Assembly: GCF_027943255.1 (NCBI RefSeq)
Contig: NW_026562179.1
Location: 7,566,501 to 7,630,500 of the forward strand
Source: Anastrepha obliqua
Lineage: Eukaryota; Arthropoda; Insecta; Diptera; Tephritidae
Reading direction: 5' to 3'
DNA: 64,000 nt
Part shown: positions 33,491 through 44,190 of the stretch, piece by piece
How the letters are laid out: every line of letters starts with the position of its first letter
Numbering within the stretch: the first letter of the stretch is position 1
Translations under genes and position numbers: made by a program
Notes under the pieces: generated by a model
Database searches by the model: none
What the model saw: the letters and a program-made list of their open reading frames with translations, nothing else
What the model was told of the DNA's origin: nothing

Positions 33491-35310
33491 GAACGACAGT
33501 GCGCCACTTACTTTCTCCGGTGATGAGGTTCAGGGGGCCATCAACAAGTCGAAATCATCGAAAGCCATTGGCCCTGACGGATTAAACGCACTGATGCTGA
33601 AGCATCTGGGACCCCTGGGAGTAGGATTCCTCACAAGAGTCTTCAATTTGTCCCTGGCCACTCTCATCATCCCTGACAAGTGGAAAGCATGGAGAGTGGT
33701 CCCACTACTGAAACCTGGGAGACCCGCCAACCAAGGGGAGTCTTATCGGCCGATAACTCTCCTTTCCCCAATAGTGAAGACACTTGAAGCCCTCCTACTC
33801 CCACTCTACACGACACACCTGGCCCCAGCCCCATATCAGCACGGATTCCGACGAGTGCACAGCACCACCACTGCACTCACCGCCATAAACGCCCAGATAA
33901 ATCGCGGGCTTAACCAAAACCGCCCCTGCGAGAGGACTGTCCTAGTAGCGTTGGACCTAAAGAAGGCTTTCGATACAGTCAGCCATTCCACGCTACTAGA
34001 AGATATTTATCAGTCGACACTCTCGCCAGGGCTGAAGAGGTGGTCCGCGAACTACCTGAGCGGTCGGCACTCGTCAGTGATTTTTCGAGATCAAATATCA
34101 AAGCAGAGGAAGATTAAGCAAGGTGTACCGCAGGGTGGTGTCCTTTCACCCTTGCTTTTTAACTTCTACATCTCGAAGCTCCCCCAACCACCAGCGGGAG
34201 TTTCCCTGATCTCATACGCTGACGATTGCACGATAATGGCGTCGGGCAATGACATCGATGGCCTGTGTTCCAAAGTGAACAACTAACGACCTTTCTCGCT
34301 TTTTCACTGCGAGGAATCTCCAGCTTTCCCCCACCAAGTCCACCGCGACCCTTTTCACCACCTGGACAAAGGAGGTCAAGCTGTCCCTTAAGGTAAAAGT
34401 CGACGACACACCAATTCCGACTGTAAATAACCCCAACATTTTGGGTGTAATCTTTGACAGCTTGCTCTCCTTCTCTGCACATACAACCGCAATTGTCACA
34501 AAAGTCCAAAATCGCAACAAGGTCCTCAAATCGCTGGCCGGCAGCACTTGGGGCAAAGACAAAGAACTGTTGCTTTCGACATTTAAGGCAATTGGCCGGC
34601 TGGTTCTAAACTATGCTGCGCCTGTCTGGTCGCCTGGAACTAGTGATTCGCAGTGGACAAAGCTACAGACATGTCAAAATACCGCCATTCGGATAGCGAC
34701 CGGGTGCCTCCTGATGTCACCCATCCAACATCTCCACAACGAGGCACAAATGCTCCCAGTAGCGGAGCACAACAAACTGCTCAGCAAGCAATTCCTGCTG
34801 GGGTGTTACCGCAGGTTTCACCCCTGCAGACACCTACTTGAGCCTGAGCCACCTCCCAGGCACGTCAGGAGACACCTCCTAGACTACGCTGACGAACTCC
34901 AGGACAAAACTGACCGAAACCTAGTGGACCGGACAGTATTTAGACAGTCAATAAGCGACATTCACCGGGAGACCGTTACCACCTTCATGAACTCCCGTCC
35001 TGTGAATGCCGTAATCGGAGTCCAACCACCACCCATCGCAGATAAAGAGCTCCAGTTTCCCCGTGAGACTCGTGTAACATTGGCACAATTACGTTCTGGA
35101 TATTGTAGCAGGTTAAACTCCTACATATCCAGAATTGACCCCGACATACAAACACATGTCCGGCATGTGAAGGTACCCCGCACGACACTAACCACCTCTT
35201 CACATGCCCCCTCAAACCGACTCATCTAACCCCCCTCTCCCTCTGTACCCAACCTGTCGAAACAGCATGTTTCCTGGGCCTACCCTTAGATGAGCTAGAC
35301 GAAGACGACC
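33490..35310 (+). pseudogene. LINE reverse transcriptase and C-terminal domain
   Basis: RT blocks in order: KSSKAIGPDGLNALMLKHLG; WKAWRVVPLLKPGRP; ESYRPITLLSPIVKTLEALL; YQHGFRRVHSTTTAL; VALDLKKAFDTVSHSTLL; KQGVPQGGVLSPLLFNFYIS; and the catalytic SYADDCTI (about 34,215-34,240). A one-base shift after 34,286 leads to NNPNILGVIFDSLLSFSAH and then STWGKDKELLLSTFKAI, NYAAPVWSP. The end has a frameshifted Cys/His cluster and a final acidic DELDED. The main blocks are intact, so only a few lesions prevent function. Confidence 0.88.
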
Positions 35311-35372
35311 GATGATATAATATACTTACACTGAAAGGGCTACCTATGCTGTTAAAACAACAACAACATCAT

Positions 35373-35792
35373 TCATTGACTCTATTCATGTCGGATTAAA
35401 AGTTGGCCGAGTCGCGTAAATCTATGATGATTGCAAATATTTACGTGTTATTAGATGTTACCTTTGGGGACACCGGTGGACGCGATGAATGGGGTTGAAA
35501 CAACGTTTTCAACAGCTACAAAGCAGTTAAGTAGGATTTAATCCTGAACATGATTTGTCAAAAGCTTTTGAAAAGTCATTGTAGATAGTGTCCCCCTTCA
35601 AAAGCAGAGAAAATTGCTGGAAATAGTCAGATTTGTGACCGCTGAGTTATTGGCAGTAGTCCTTCATTCATCTGTGAATTCCACATACATTTCTTGGAAA
35701 TATGGATTTGTATTTTCCATTCGCAAGATAAGCGTATACTTGATAAACAAAGTAACAATAAACTTAAATTAATATTCTTATATGTATTCATT
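35373..35792. other. Unassigned spacer
   Basis: AT-rich, non-coding, no element recognised. Confidence 0.3.
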
Positions 35793-36100
35793 TGGCGGCC
35801 GCCGTAGCCGAATGGGTTGGTGCGTGACTACCACTCGGAATTCAGAGAGAACGTAGGTTCGAATCTCGTTGAAACACCAAAATGAAAAAAAAAGTTTTTT
35901 TTTAATAGCGGTCGCCCCTCGGCAGGCAATGACAAACCTCCGAGTGTATTTCTGCCATGAAAAAGCTCCTCATAAAAACATATCTGCCGTTCGGAGTCGG
36001 CTTGAAACTGTAGGTCCCTCCATTTGTGGAACAACATCAAGACGCACACAACAAATAGAAGGAGAAGCTCGGCCAAACTCCCAAAAAGGGTGCACGCGCC
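35793..36100 (+). repeat. tRNA-derived SINE, copy 2 (best preserved)
   Basis: The head CCGCCGTAGCCGAATGGGTT with GGTGCGTGACTACCACTCGG is A-box-like, followed by the B-box GGTTCGAATCTC. The body is shared with copies 1, 3 and 4, and the 3' part (agctcggccaaactcccaaa) is also found in copy 3. It ends in a TA-rich tail of ATATAT repeats. Confidence 0.9.
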
Positions 36101-36374
36101 AATTATATATATTATATATGTATATGTATTCATCGGATGGCGACGCAGTTTGAAGGGATTGTATGTGAATCCTCTACGGTCGCTCTGATGATATTTAGAT
36201 TTTATTTTCACGAAGGGGGGAAAAAAGTGTATCAGTATGTTGTTATCAACAATTTATTTTTTATTGCGATATATATAAGATATGTACATACAATAATACA
36301 CATATAATATATGTTAAAATATCCTCACCTTGCGATGGCTGAAACGTTCTTGTCCTGTAGTCCTCCATTTTGAA

Positions 36375-36919
36375 ATTTTTTTATATTATTATTTACATTG
36401 TAACTAGTTAATAAATTATATACAACAATTTGGATTTAATTTTGTACAATTTAACTAAATTTAATAATGCTCTGCACAAGACTTGCAGGGAAATGGACTA
36501 CTGCTTGAGTTGAAGCGGTTTTTTTCGTTTCAGCCTTTCTTTCCATATACCGGGGTCAATTAGGGCTGAGGCTTCGCTATTTACATGGTGGCGAAGTCTT
36601 TCCATATGAGACTTAGCGTTTATGTTGATCGAAGTGGCAACTGATTCGATGCCTAGGTCGCGTTCGATATCGGTGTTGCGGACGTACCAAGGTGCATTAA
36701 CAGCGAATCGTAGGACCTTATTATTGAATCTTTGTATGGTTTTTATATTGGTTGGGCTAGAGCCGGCCATAGCTGGATCCCATAGGTCCAATTTGATTTA
36801 AGCACCTGCTTATATAAAAGAATTTTATTGTATTAGGATAAGGCTGATTGGTCGCCCATAAACCAGTACATATTTCTAAATCTGATATCTAACTCTTTTT
36901 TTTCTGTTTAACGTGAGCA
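36375..36919 (-). mobile_element. Jockey LINE, 3' end (segment of a split copy)
   Basis: Contains the C-terminal end of ORF2 (LWDPAMAGSSPTNIKTIQRF, NNKVLRFAVNAPWYVRNTDI, ERDLGIESVA; stop near 36,498) and an AT-rich 3' UTR down to roughly 36,375. Its upstream part resumes at 38,001 beyond a 12-bp-flanked insertion. Confidence 0.82.
36908..36919. repeat. 12-bp target duplication, left copy
   Basis: ttaacgtgagca is repeated at 37,989-38,000, bracketing the plus-strand RNase H LINE inserted into the Jockey copy. Confidence 0.88.
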
Positions 36920-37988
36920 AATTTCAAATTAGGCAACCTCACCGGTCACTTAAGTATCCTAAATAAAATCAAAAACACCATAAGCATGGCTCAAGTTTCA
37001 GACCACATTGACCCAACCCTCTGTTTCACAAAAGGATACACAGTTACCTTTCCTGAGAGGATCGAGTGGAAAACAAACCCAAAACGGATGAATGATGATT
37101 CAGAAAAATGGTACACTGATGGATCAAAAACACCTTATGGTGTAGGAGCAGGAGTAGTGGGGCCCAGAATCCACAAATCATTCACTCTCACCAGGGACAC
37201 CAACATCTTCCAAGCGGAATCATACGCAATAATGGAAGCAACAAACATTATGCAACGTAGAAACCGCAAGCGAGTAAAGATTAGAATACTCTCGGACAGC
37301 CAATCAGTTCTAAAAGCTTTAGATAGATATACCTACGACTCAAAAACTCTCTTATAATGCCAAAAGGCACTCAATAACCTGGCATCCAAAAACAATGTCT
37401 CATTAATTTGGGTACCAGGAGATGAGGGATATGACGGCAACGAAAAGGCAGACTTTCAAGCCAAAAAAGGGGCAGATGTAAATTTCATCGGACCTAGTCC
37501 CATGCTTGGATTTAACAAAAACAGCCTTAAACAAAAAGTAAAATACTGGGCCAAAACTCTAATAAATCAGCATTGGAACAACGTAGAGGGTCTTAGACAC
37601 CCCAAAAATTCCTAAGTTTCAATGCTAAAAGAGCTAACACGGCCCTCACGTTAAACAAAAAGAGCATTCGCACTCTCACAGGCGCCCTCACGGGTCACTT
37701 CACCTGCAACAAACACTTACATAAATTAGGCATAACTAACACCAGCACCTGCAGATTTTGCTGCGAAGACGAGGAGTCTATAGAACATCTCATCATCGAA
37801 TGCATAGAACGAAAAAGGTTTTAAACAAGTTTATGCTTATAGATGAAGACCTGCAATCACTCCCTCAGAAGGAGCTGGTACAATTCATAAGCATACTTAA
37901 CAGTCAATAGACAGCGTAGGGTGCACAATAGATCAATATGGTCGCAGTGCTAAAGGCCCATACCTTAACCCTTTACTACCATTAACCA
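36920..37988 (+). mobile_element. 5'-truncated RNase H LINE inside Jockey
   Basis: About 1.07 kb on the plus strand, flanked by the 12-bp duplication. It holds the last part of a LINE ORF2 and a 3' end in TTAACC-like simple sequence. The 123-codon open part is RNase H; the remainder (37,360-37,870) is a frameshifted tail that includes VPGDEGYDGN, GHFTC and a C-terminal CRFCCEDEESIEHLIIEC segment. RNase H and the C-terminal Cys cluster indicate the I/LOA/R1-type group of LINEs; the clade is not certain. Confidence 0.82.
36986..37357 (+). pseudogene. LINE RNase H domain
   Basis: Shows KWYTDGSKTPYGVGAGVVGP (first Asp), NIFQAESYAIMEATNIMQRR (Glu) and IRILSDSQSVLKALDRYTYD (second Asp), the three core acidic positions of RNase H. 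A stop at 37,355 interrupts it, and the rest (SLIWVPGDEGYDGNEKAD) continues in another frame. It is the remnant of a multi-domain ORF2 and has no promoter or start of its own. Confidence 0.85.
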
Positions 37989-38000
37989 TTAACGTGAGCA
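37989..38000. repeat. 12-bp target duplication, right copy
   Basis: Second copy of ttaacgtgagca at the 3' junction of the inserted LINE. Confidence 0.88.
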
Positions 38001-40077
38001 TTCCATCTAAGCTTTATATCTAGTGTCATACCTAAGTATTTGGTGGTGCTGTGATACGGGATTTGAACGCCGTTTATGTGTAGTGGCAGATATTTGATTT
38101 TCTTCTATGTAAGTCTAAATGAACCGCTTTTATTTCGTTTAGTTTTATGCGCCATTTAGTGGTTCACTCGGAAATTTTATTTAAATAAATTTGAAGGTTT
38201 TTGATTTAGTCAATCTGCGTTTCTCCTACCGATAAGAAGCCTGTGACGTCAGCAAAAGTTGCTGTGAAGCAATTTATGTCATTAGGTAAATCACATGTAA
38301 AAAGAAGAGTGCCCTGAGGGGCGCCAGCTTTAATTTCCTTAAGTTCAGAATATGTGTCTTCGTATTTTATTCTAAAAAAGTACGATTTTAGAATATTAAA
38401 ATATTGTTTTGATAAAAGTGCATTTATTTTGTTGAGGAGCCCACAGTGGTAAACTTTGTCAAAGGCTTTAGACACGTCCAGAAAGACAGCAGGGCACACG
38501 TTTTTTTCCTCGAAGGCGTTTTCAATGATGCCAGTAATTCTGGGCACTTGATCAATGGTAGAGTTTTTGTGCGAAAACCAAATTGATGTACTGGTATTAT
38601 GTATATGTCTTTGCTTAATAATTATGTTGAGACGCTTGGCTAAAAGCCTTTCCATGGGTTTGTTATAATTGGTAGGAGCGAGATAGGTCGATAAGATGAG
38701 ACATCATGCGCTGGCTTTCCTGGTTCATTAAACATAATTATTTCAGCAGTTTTCTCATATATATCGGCATCAGTTTCATGGGTAAGTGGCTTCATTCTGG
38801 GTGCCCTCGATGTGTCATATGGCTTAAAGGTGCACTCGAGGTACTCAGCAAAAATATTAGCTTTTTTTACTGCTTTTGGCCCAAGAACTGTCTTCTTGTT
38901 TGTATTGGTGGGTACTGTGTTACTGGTTGTGAAAAGTTTTTTGTGCATTCCCAGAGCGAGTAATCAGTGCTGCGTTCGTTTAAAAAGCCCTTTAAATAAG
39001 TACTCAGAGATCTGTTTTTAAAATCTTTTATTTTCTTGGAAATTTCTTTCGTAATTTTATTTAGTCGTTTTTTGTCGGATAAAGCCCCTTTGCTGCCATC
39101 GTCTACGTACTTTGCGTTTTTCTGCGACCATATTTTTAATATCTTTGGAATATTTATAATCTGATGTGACAAACCTTTTTTCCGAAGGGCTACCCCAGGC
39201 TGCCTGTTGTATGAGGTTAGATAATCTTAATATTTCATCATCTAAATCGGAAGTGTTGGTAATTTCTGCATTGTGATTATCCGTGGTTAAGACTTTCCTA
39301 AAATATTCCTAATCAGTATATTTATTCCATAGCGTAAATGGCAATTTCTTGATAAGCGCATTTTCGTATAATGTTAATAAAATTGGAGAATTATCCGAGT
39401 TCATATCCAACCCGCTTTTTATGCTGATATAATTAGCTGATATTTTTTTGGGAATGAAAACATCCATTAGGTCGGGGATTTTTCGTAGATCCGTTGACCA
39501 GTATGTTGGAGCTCCAGTAGAAAATGTGATACATCCAGGCTGTTGAAGAGCTTTGCATAATTCTCTACCTTTTGTAGTAGTTAATCTCGAGCCCCAGTGT
39601 GTGTGCTTCGCATCGAAGTCACCGCCGATTAAAAATCGGTTTCCAGTGACTATTAATTAGCTCTATGTATTGGTCGCATTTGATCTGATGTTTTGGGGGA
39701 CTATAGACTGCAGTGACTGATAAATTCTTATCCCCTCAGCTGTTATGGTTATTGCTTGAAATTCAGGTATAGAAATGCTGCCTTCTTCGTAATGCTTTAT
39801 ATAACAAGCCCTTGCATTCTATAGCATTATTTTTAAAAATTTAGTCATTTTTATTCAGCTAGGTGTAGTGTTTTTTCGAGTTTCTGCAATCTCTTTTCTA
39901 GTGCGGTCATATACTCGTTTTATGTCGTTATTTTTTCCAATATTTGTTGTAGGATGTTAGCGTTTTCCGAGTGATTGTCTCTTTTACTACCTGTGAGAAT
40001 GTGGGTCTTTTAAGTGATGTAGTATTGTTTTGCAAAAATAGGTTATTCGGGCAGCTTTCTCTAATCTTTTTATTTAT
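38001..40077 (-). mobile_element. Jockey LINE, central segment: end of ORF1, ORF2 endonuclease and RT
   Basis: Minus strand from 40,077: ORF1 C terminus (ESCPNNLFLQNNTTSLKRPT then FSQVVKETITRKT). ORF2 endonuclease lies at about 39,650-39,350, with FLIGGDFDAKHTHWGSRLTT, GAPTYWSTDLRKIPDLMDVF and NSDNSPILLTLYENALIK. The RT follows (38,950-38,200): EPGKPAHDVSSYRPISLLPI, AVFLDVSKAFDKVYHCGLLN and KAGAPQGTLLFTCDLPNDIN. The YADD position at about 38,250 reads FADVTG, so the catalytic motif is damaged. Several frameshifts are present. Confidence 0.82.
40074..40077. repeat. TTAT target duplication, left
   Basis: TTAT directly precedes the terminal GGGGCGTTCC; the same TTAT directly follows the opposite end at 43,515-43,518. 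Confidence 0.8.
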
Positions 40078-40607
40078 GGGGCGTTCCATGAAAGTAGTAC
40101 CAGTTGGTCCTTCAATTTTCTCTATACTTTGGAATTTTATTGTGTTTGTGACTCTTTGGAAGCATGCCAAAGGGTTTTGCAAAATTTCAATTATTTTGCA
40201 AGTTATTGCATATTGAATTTTTATGCTAAATTTTTTTCAATAATTTTTATCTTGAAATATATTAGTGATACAAAAAAAAGTTGTTTATGAAAATTATAGG
40301 GAAAAAGTTGAATTTTCATAATATACTTTTTAAAAAATAAAAAAAATAATTTTTAGCTAATTTGTTTAAACAATAATTTTTTATTGTTGGTTTTTTACTC
40401 GAAGTACACTGTGGAATTTTGTAAAAAAAATTTTTTATCAAAGTTTGAACCCTTCTTAAAAGATACTGCAAATTATAGAGATGGTTTTTTTTTTGCTCTC
40501 GAGAAATTAATTTTTGAATTTTACACTGCATGGCTCGGCCTAGTAGGCGCGCGCGGCAGCTCCCGCAGCATGCTTTATTCTTTTCCAATACAGTATAAAG
40601 AACACAG
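40078..40607. repeat. Left terminal inverted repeat (530 bp)
   Basis: Matches 43,514-42,985 in reverse complement, including CCTTTGGCATGCTTCCAAAG and the GC-rich inner part GCGCGCGGCAGCTCCCGCAG. Open frames inside it appear at mirrored positions in both arms and are not independent genes. Confidence 0.92.
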
Positions 40608-40889
40608 TTTTACATCATATTTTTTTTTAATATTATTCCAACTTACTAAATTAACATTTTTTATTAAATAAATACCGTTTTCCACACCACCCTGGAGGTA
40701 CAGTACGTCAAGTGCGTTTTTAAAAAAAAATGTAAAAAAAAGGTGGTATCCCCAGTAGGCCTAATCCACCATTCCCTTTCTCTATATTATAAAATAGAAT
40801 AATACATAACATAACTTGTATACATTTTTTCAATATAATCAAAAAAAATTTTTGTGTTCTATTTAGAATTTTAGAATTGATAAGAATTA

Positions 40890-42788
40890 TTATGAAATAT
40901 TAAATACGGAAGATAAACTATCATTGAAGTTAGAAATTTTTTTACATTTAATTTTTTCATTTTCAACTGGAATAAAATAATGAAAACCACGTGTGCCACT
41001 GATTGTTTTGCATGTTAAAAATCGGTTACTTAAGAACTTTTTTATATCTTCAAGAGCTTCATTGGAACAAAAGTCAAATGTAATTGAATCAAATTTGTTT
41101 TTAACTATGTTAAAAAATGCTCCAGGAGTTGCTATTGGTACAGTATCAGGTCTTCGTAGACTTTCTCGCCTAACGTACCTTTTTATTGTACCACCAATTC
41201 CATCACAAGCATTTTTTCCATGAGACGTTGCAAAAAAGTGCCATTCTGCTTCTATATTAAAATCTTGAAAATGATAGACTAAATTGATAAAATTTTTTCT
41301 GTTTTTATACTGTGATGCTGCACCATCGGAGAAATAATAAATTTTTTTTATTTTGTCTGATCCATAATTCTCTTTAACAAAAGAAATTAATCTTGATTGA
41401 AAAAGATAAACGGCTTCCGTACTATGCTCAGTACTTTCTGAAATTAAAAAAAAACTTTCAAATTTCAAACTATTATTATGATCTCGCTCAGGTCGATAAA
41501 TCACAAAAGGATGAATAGTTGTTTGGCTGTTATTCCAATGATGACTCTGTATTGCATTTTGTATTAAAAATGTAAAATTTTCAGAAAAATCCCCAATTAC
41601 AATTAATTCCCCTTCTTTCAAATTTGTTTTTAGATTTTTTAAAAAATTACTTTGTTCTTTAGCTACAAAATTATGCACTAAAAGGATATCAGCTTCTTTG
41701 CTCATTTTTTTGAGGAATATTTTCGCCTCCTCCGTAATTGTTTCTAGAGAAGAACGATCGGTGTTAGTCCACAGTTGATAAGTTATATTAATAATATTTC
41801 TCTTTTTGAGAGCTTCTTCTATTTCAGTAGCAATTTCATGAAAGCCAGGGCAAAGATCACATTGTTTCATATAACATTCATTTTTAGGCTTACTACAAAT
41901 CATGCATTCTATTATTTCTTCATAAGTAGTTACAGATATATCTTCAAAAATACTTTGTAAACCGTTTAACATTAATTTAAAATTCTGATGTATTTTACAC
42001 ACACAAACCGTGTGTGTTCCATTACTATCAGCAAGTACACATTGCTTTGGTCGCAAGGAAGCAAATTTACTAAAACCGACTTTTATTTCTGGATATAAAG
42101 ATTTAAATGCTATATATGCTTCTTTCAAATTACATAAAATAAGACGTTTTTGTAACTTAATTTTTTTCCCGTCTTCTTGTTGAACTGAAAGGCAATCCTT
42201 TTGCCCTGGCATGACACGGCTTATTTCATCGGAAGTATAAAAATTTATTATTTTTTCAATATTTTCAGAAGTAAAAGTTCTACGGGTACTTGGAGCGGGG
42301 GGATATGATCCGAAACCGTAAAGATTCTGTATTTTTTTTGCATACTTTGCTGTACTATAATTAAGATTAAATTCACGTTTTAAAGTACTTAGGTTCCAAC
42401 TTAAAGGTGTAACAGTCAGCCAATGAATTTTTTCTGTAAAATTAGATGCAGATTTTACTTTTAGTTTAATTAAATTCATCATTTCTATTCCAACATCACC
42501 TTCTACAAATTCGATGTCAGATCTACCCGACACAGAACCTAGGCTACTTGCAGTTTCAGAAACTTCACTAAGAGCAATATTATTAATATTATCATTAGAA
42601 TCAATGCTTACGAAACTATTTTCCGACGGCTCCTTTCCCTTTGATAACAGCATCTTGCAAGATAAGCAAATATATTCCCCCAAACCTGGATGTTTTTCTA
42701 TCAGTGATGCAGACGATTTAGCAACATTCTTTTCGATCCAAGAATGATTGGGTAACTTGAAAGGATTGCAACAAACTTTTTTCGGCAT
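40890..42788 (-). CDS. Putative transposase, 632 aa, intact
   Basis: Uninterrupted from the ATG at 42,788 to the stop at 40,890 and the only long ORF between the two 530-bp TIRs, so it is most likely the element's transposase. The N terminus (MPKKVCCNPFKLPNHSW, then ICLSCKMLL near residue 41) looks like a small Cys/His DNA-binding module. A second Cys cluster, CMICSKPKNECYMKQCDLCP, lies near residues 296-315. Candidate catalytic positions on an RNase H-like fold: LIVIGDFSENFTFL (Asp near 399), IYYFSDGAASQYKNRKNF (Asp near 488) and WHFFATSHGKNACDGIGG (near 517-532). Similar GDFxENxxF, FSDGAxxQYKN and FFATSHGK..CDG motifs occur in arthropod and cnidarian proteins I remember as Sola-like or unclassified transposases. 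It acts, if expressed, in the nucleus on the TIRs. Superfamily: inference. Confidence 0.82.
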   Translation of the reverse strand: MPKKVCCNPFKLPNHSWIEKNVAKSSASLIEKHPGLGEYICLSCKMLLSKGKEPSENSFVSIDSNDNINNIALSEVSETASSLGSVSGRSDIEFVEGDVGIEMMNLIKLKVKSASNFTEKIHWLTVTPLSWNLSTLKREFNLNYSTAKYAKKIQNLYGFGSYPPAPSTRRTFTSENIEKIINFYTSDEISRVMPGQKDCLSVQQEDGKKIKLQKRLILCNLKEAYIAFKSLYPEIKVGFSKFASLRPKQCVLADSNGTHTVCVCKIHQNFKLMLNGLQSIFEDISVTTYEEIIECMICSKPKNECYMKQCDLCPGFHEIATEIEEALKKRNIINITYQLWTNTDRSSLETITEEAKIFLKKMSKEADILLVHNFVAKEQSNFLKNLKTNLKEGELIVIGDFSENFTFLIQNAIQSHHWNNSQTTIHPFVIYRPERDHNNSLKFESFFLISESTEHSTEAVYLFQSRLISFVKENYGSDKIKKIYYFSDGAASQYKNRKNFINLVYHFQDFNIEAEWHFFATSHGKNACDGIGGTIKRYVRRESLRRPDTVPIATPGAFFNIVKNKFDSITFDFCSNEALEDIKKFLSNRFLTCKTISGTRGFHYFIPVENEKIKCKKISNFNDSLSSVFNIS

Positions 42789-42984
42789 GATGATTACTTT
42801 GAAAAATTAAATTTTAAACTTGGAACACTAACAAAATGTAAGAGACGTTGTTCACTCAAAAGTAAAATTCAATCTAACTGAATTTGAAACACAGTCACTC
42901 GCTTCACAAAGAAAAATGTAATTATCGTTAAAAGCTCATTAACACAGTGCGGAGTGACAATTTTAAAAACTTATTCATAGTGGG

Positions 42985-43514
42985 CTGTGTTCTTTATACT
43001 GTATTGGTAAAGAATAAAGCATGCTGCGGGAGCTGCCGCGCGCGCCTACTAGGCCGAGCCATGCCGTGTAAAATTCAAAAATTAATTTCTCGAGAACAAA
43101 AAAAAACCCATCTCTATAATTTGCAGTATCTTTTAAGAAGGGTTCAAACTTTGATAAAAAATTTTTTTTACAAAATTCCACAGTGTACTTCGAGTAAAAA
43201 ACCAACAATAAAAAATTATTGTTTAAACAAATTAGCTAAAAATTATTTTTTTTATTTTTTAAAAAGTATATTATGAAAATTCAACTTTTTCCCTATAATT
43301 TTCATAAACAACTTTTTTTTGTATCACTAATATATTTCAAGATAAAAATTATTGAAAAAAATTTAGCATAAAAATTCAATATGCAATAACTTGCAAAATA
43401 ATTGAAATTTTGCAAAACCCTTTGGCATGCTTCCAAAGAGTCACAAACACAATAAAATTCCAAAGTATAGAGAAAATTGAAGGACCAACTGGTACTACTT
43501 TCATGGAACGCCCC
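42985..43514. repeat. Right terminal inverted repeat (530 bp)
   Basis: Reverse complement of the left arm, ending GGAACGCCCC at 43,514. The few differences between arms (for example within the A/T runs and GCTC-rich segment) show very low divergence. Confidence 0.92.
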
Positions 43515-43518
43515 TTAT
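43515..43518. repeat. TTAT target duplication, right
   Basis: Matches 40,074-40,077. Confidence 0.8.
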
Positions 43519-44190
43519 ATTTTTGCCTTGAGTACTATTTAAGATATTTATTTCTGAACCAGCTCGTTGGTAACGTATCTTTTGCAGTTCTTAGGCAACA
43601 ACGCATCCCCCTGTAGCTCGCAGGATGGACCTCACCACAATGTCAGCATTTTGGTTGTTGTTGTTCAGGCTTTGTGCAATCAATCGTTCTATGCTTCCCT
43701 GCGCATTTGACACACCTTGGTTGTTTGCCACAGTAGTTTTGCTTGTGTTCATACGCCTGGTATGAGTTTTGATTGTCTCACAGCCTCAATAGTGACAACA
43801 GAGTGTAAAATAATTGTTATTTCATGTATTTTCTTGATGTTTTCACTGGAATCAAACATAAGAGAAACATATTTAACGGTTCTTTAGTTTTCCATTTAAA
43901 TTTATTGACTGCGCTGATGGTTTTAAATCCTTGTTTTTGAAGATATGATATTATCTCTCCTGGATCACTCGTATGATGCACGCTCTTTACCATCACCTTA
44001 ATCGGCCGGGATTGCTTGTTTTCATATGTATACCAAGATAGATTTTTGTCAGGTTTCTATAGTCATCAGGATCTGATGCATTGATTTTGTAAGTATTATT
44101 ATTTAGAAGTTTAATAAGAGATTCTTTTTCATTTCCTTTTTCGCAATATTAAAGATTTGTTGATAATCGCATTCTCCAGATATCATTATT
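43519..44190 (-). pseudogene. Jockey LINE ORF1 (Gag-like), 5' segment of split copy
   Basis: Minus strand, with frame changes: PRPPPIMISGECDYQQIFNI, then GEIISYLQKQGFKTISAVNK, a MFLLCLIPVKTSRKYMK-like stretch, and AYEHKQNYCGKQPRCVKCAG with KH, a zinc-knuckle region (CxxC..H..C type) typical of Jockey ORF1. It continues at 40,077 after removal of the long-TIR transposon. The protein would bind element RNA. Decayed. Confidence 0.72.

Larger units (their letters stand above)
31434..35372 (+). mobile_element. CR1/Jockey-group LINE with PHD-like fingers and 2A-like motif
   Basis: A 3.9-kb plus-strand LINE. After a GC-rich leader (from about 31,434) come a Cys/His-rich region with two PHD-like fingers, an AP endonuclease, RT and a C-terminal domain, and the element ends in an (AAC)n-type tail (about 35,355-35,372). 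It is GC-richer than the surrounding DNA. A few frameshifts and one in-frame stop separate the ORF pieces. No RNase H is seen. I did not find a convincing target duplication, so the 5' boundary is approximate. The clade is assigned by the 2A-like start and zinc fingers, from memory. Confidence 0.82.
40078..43514. mobile_element. Complete DNA transposon with 530-bp TIRs (Sola-like candidate)
   Basis: A 3,437-bp element bounded by inverted repeats that begin GGGGCGTTCCATGAAAGTAG and by a 4-bp TTAT duplication. Both arms are about 530 bp and nearly identical. The interior holds one intact 632-codon minus-strand ORF and short AT-rich flanks. It sits in a Jockey ORF1, whose sequence resumes on each side. 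A 4-bp duplication and the transposase motifs fit what I recall of the Sola group, but that assignment needs a profile search. Intact ORF plus matched arms suggest a young and possibly autonomous copy. Confidence 0.88.

Noticed and set aside
35800..35880. Functional tRNA gene
   Set aside because: A- and B-box words are present, but the same head occurs in four interspersed copies attached to a common body, so this is a SINE.
39928..40182. Open frames in the long-TIR arms (for example the MQNPLACF frame at 40,182 and 43,410)
   Set aside because: The arm portion is present at mirrored positions because of the TIRs, and the rest runs into Jockey ORF1; not a separate gene.
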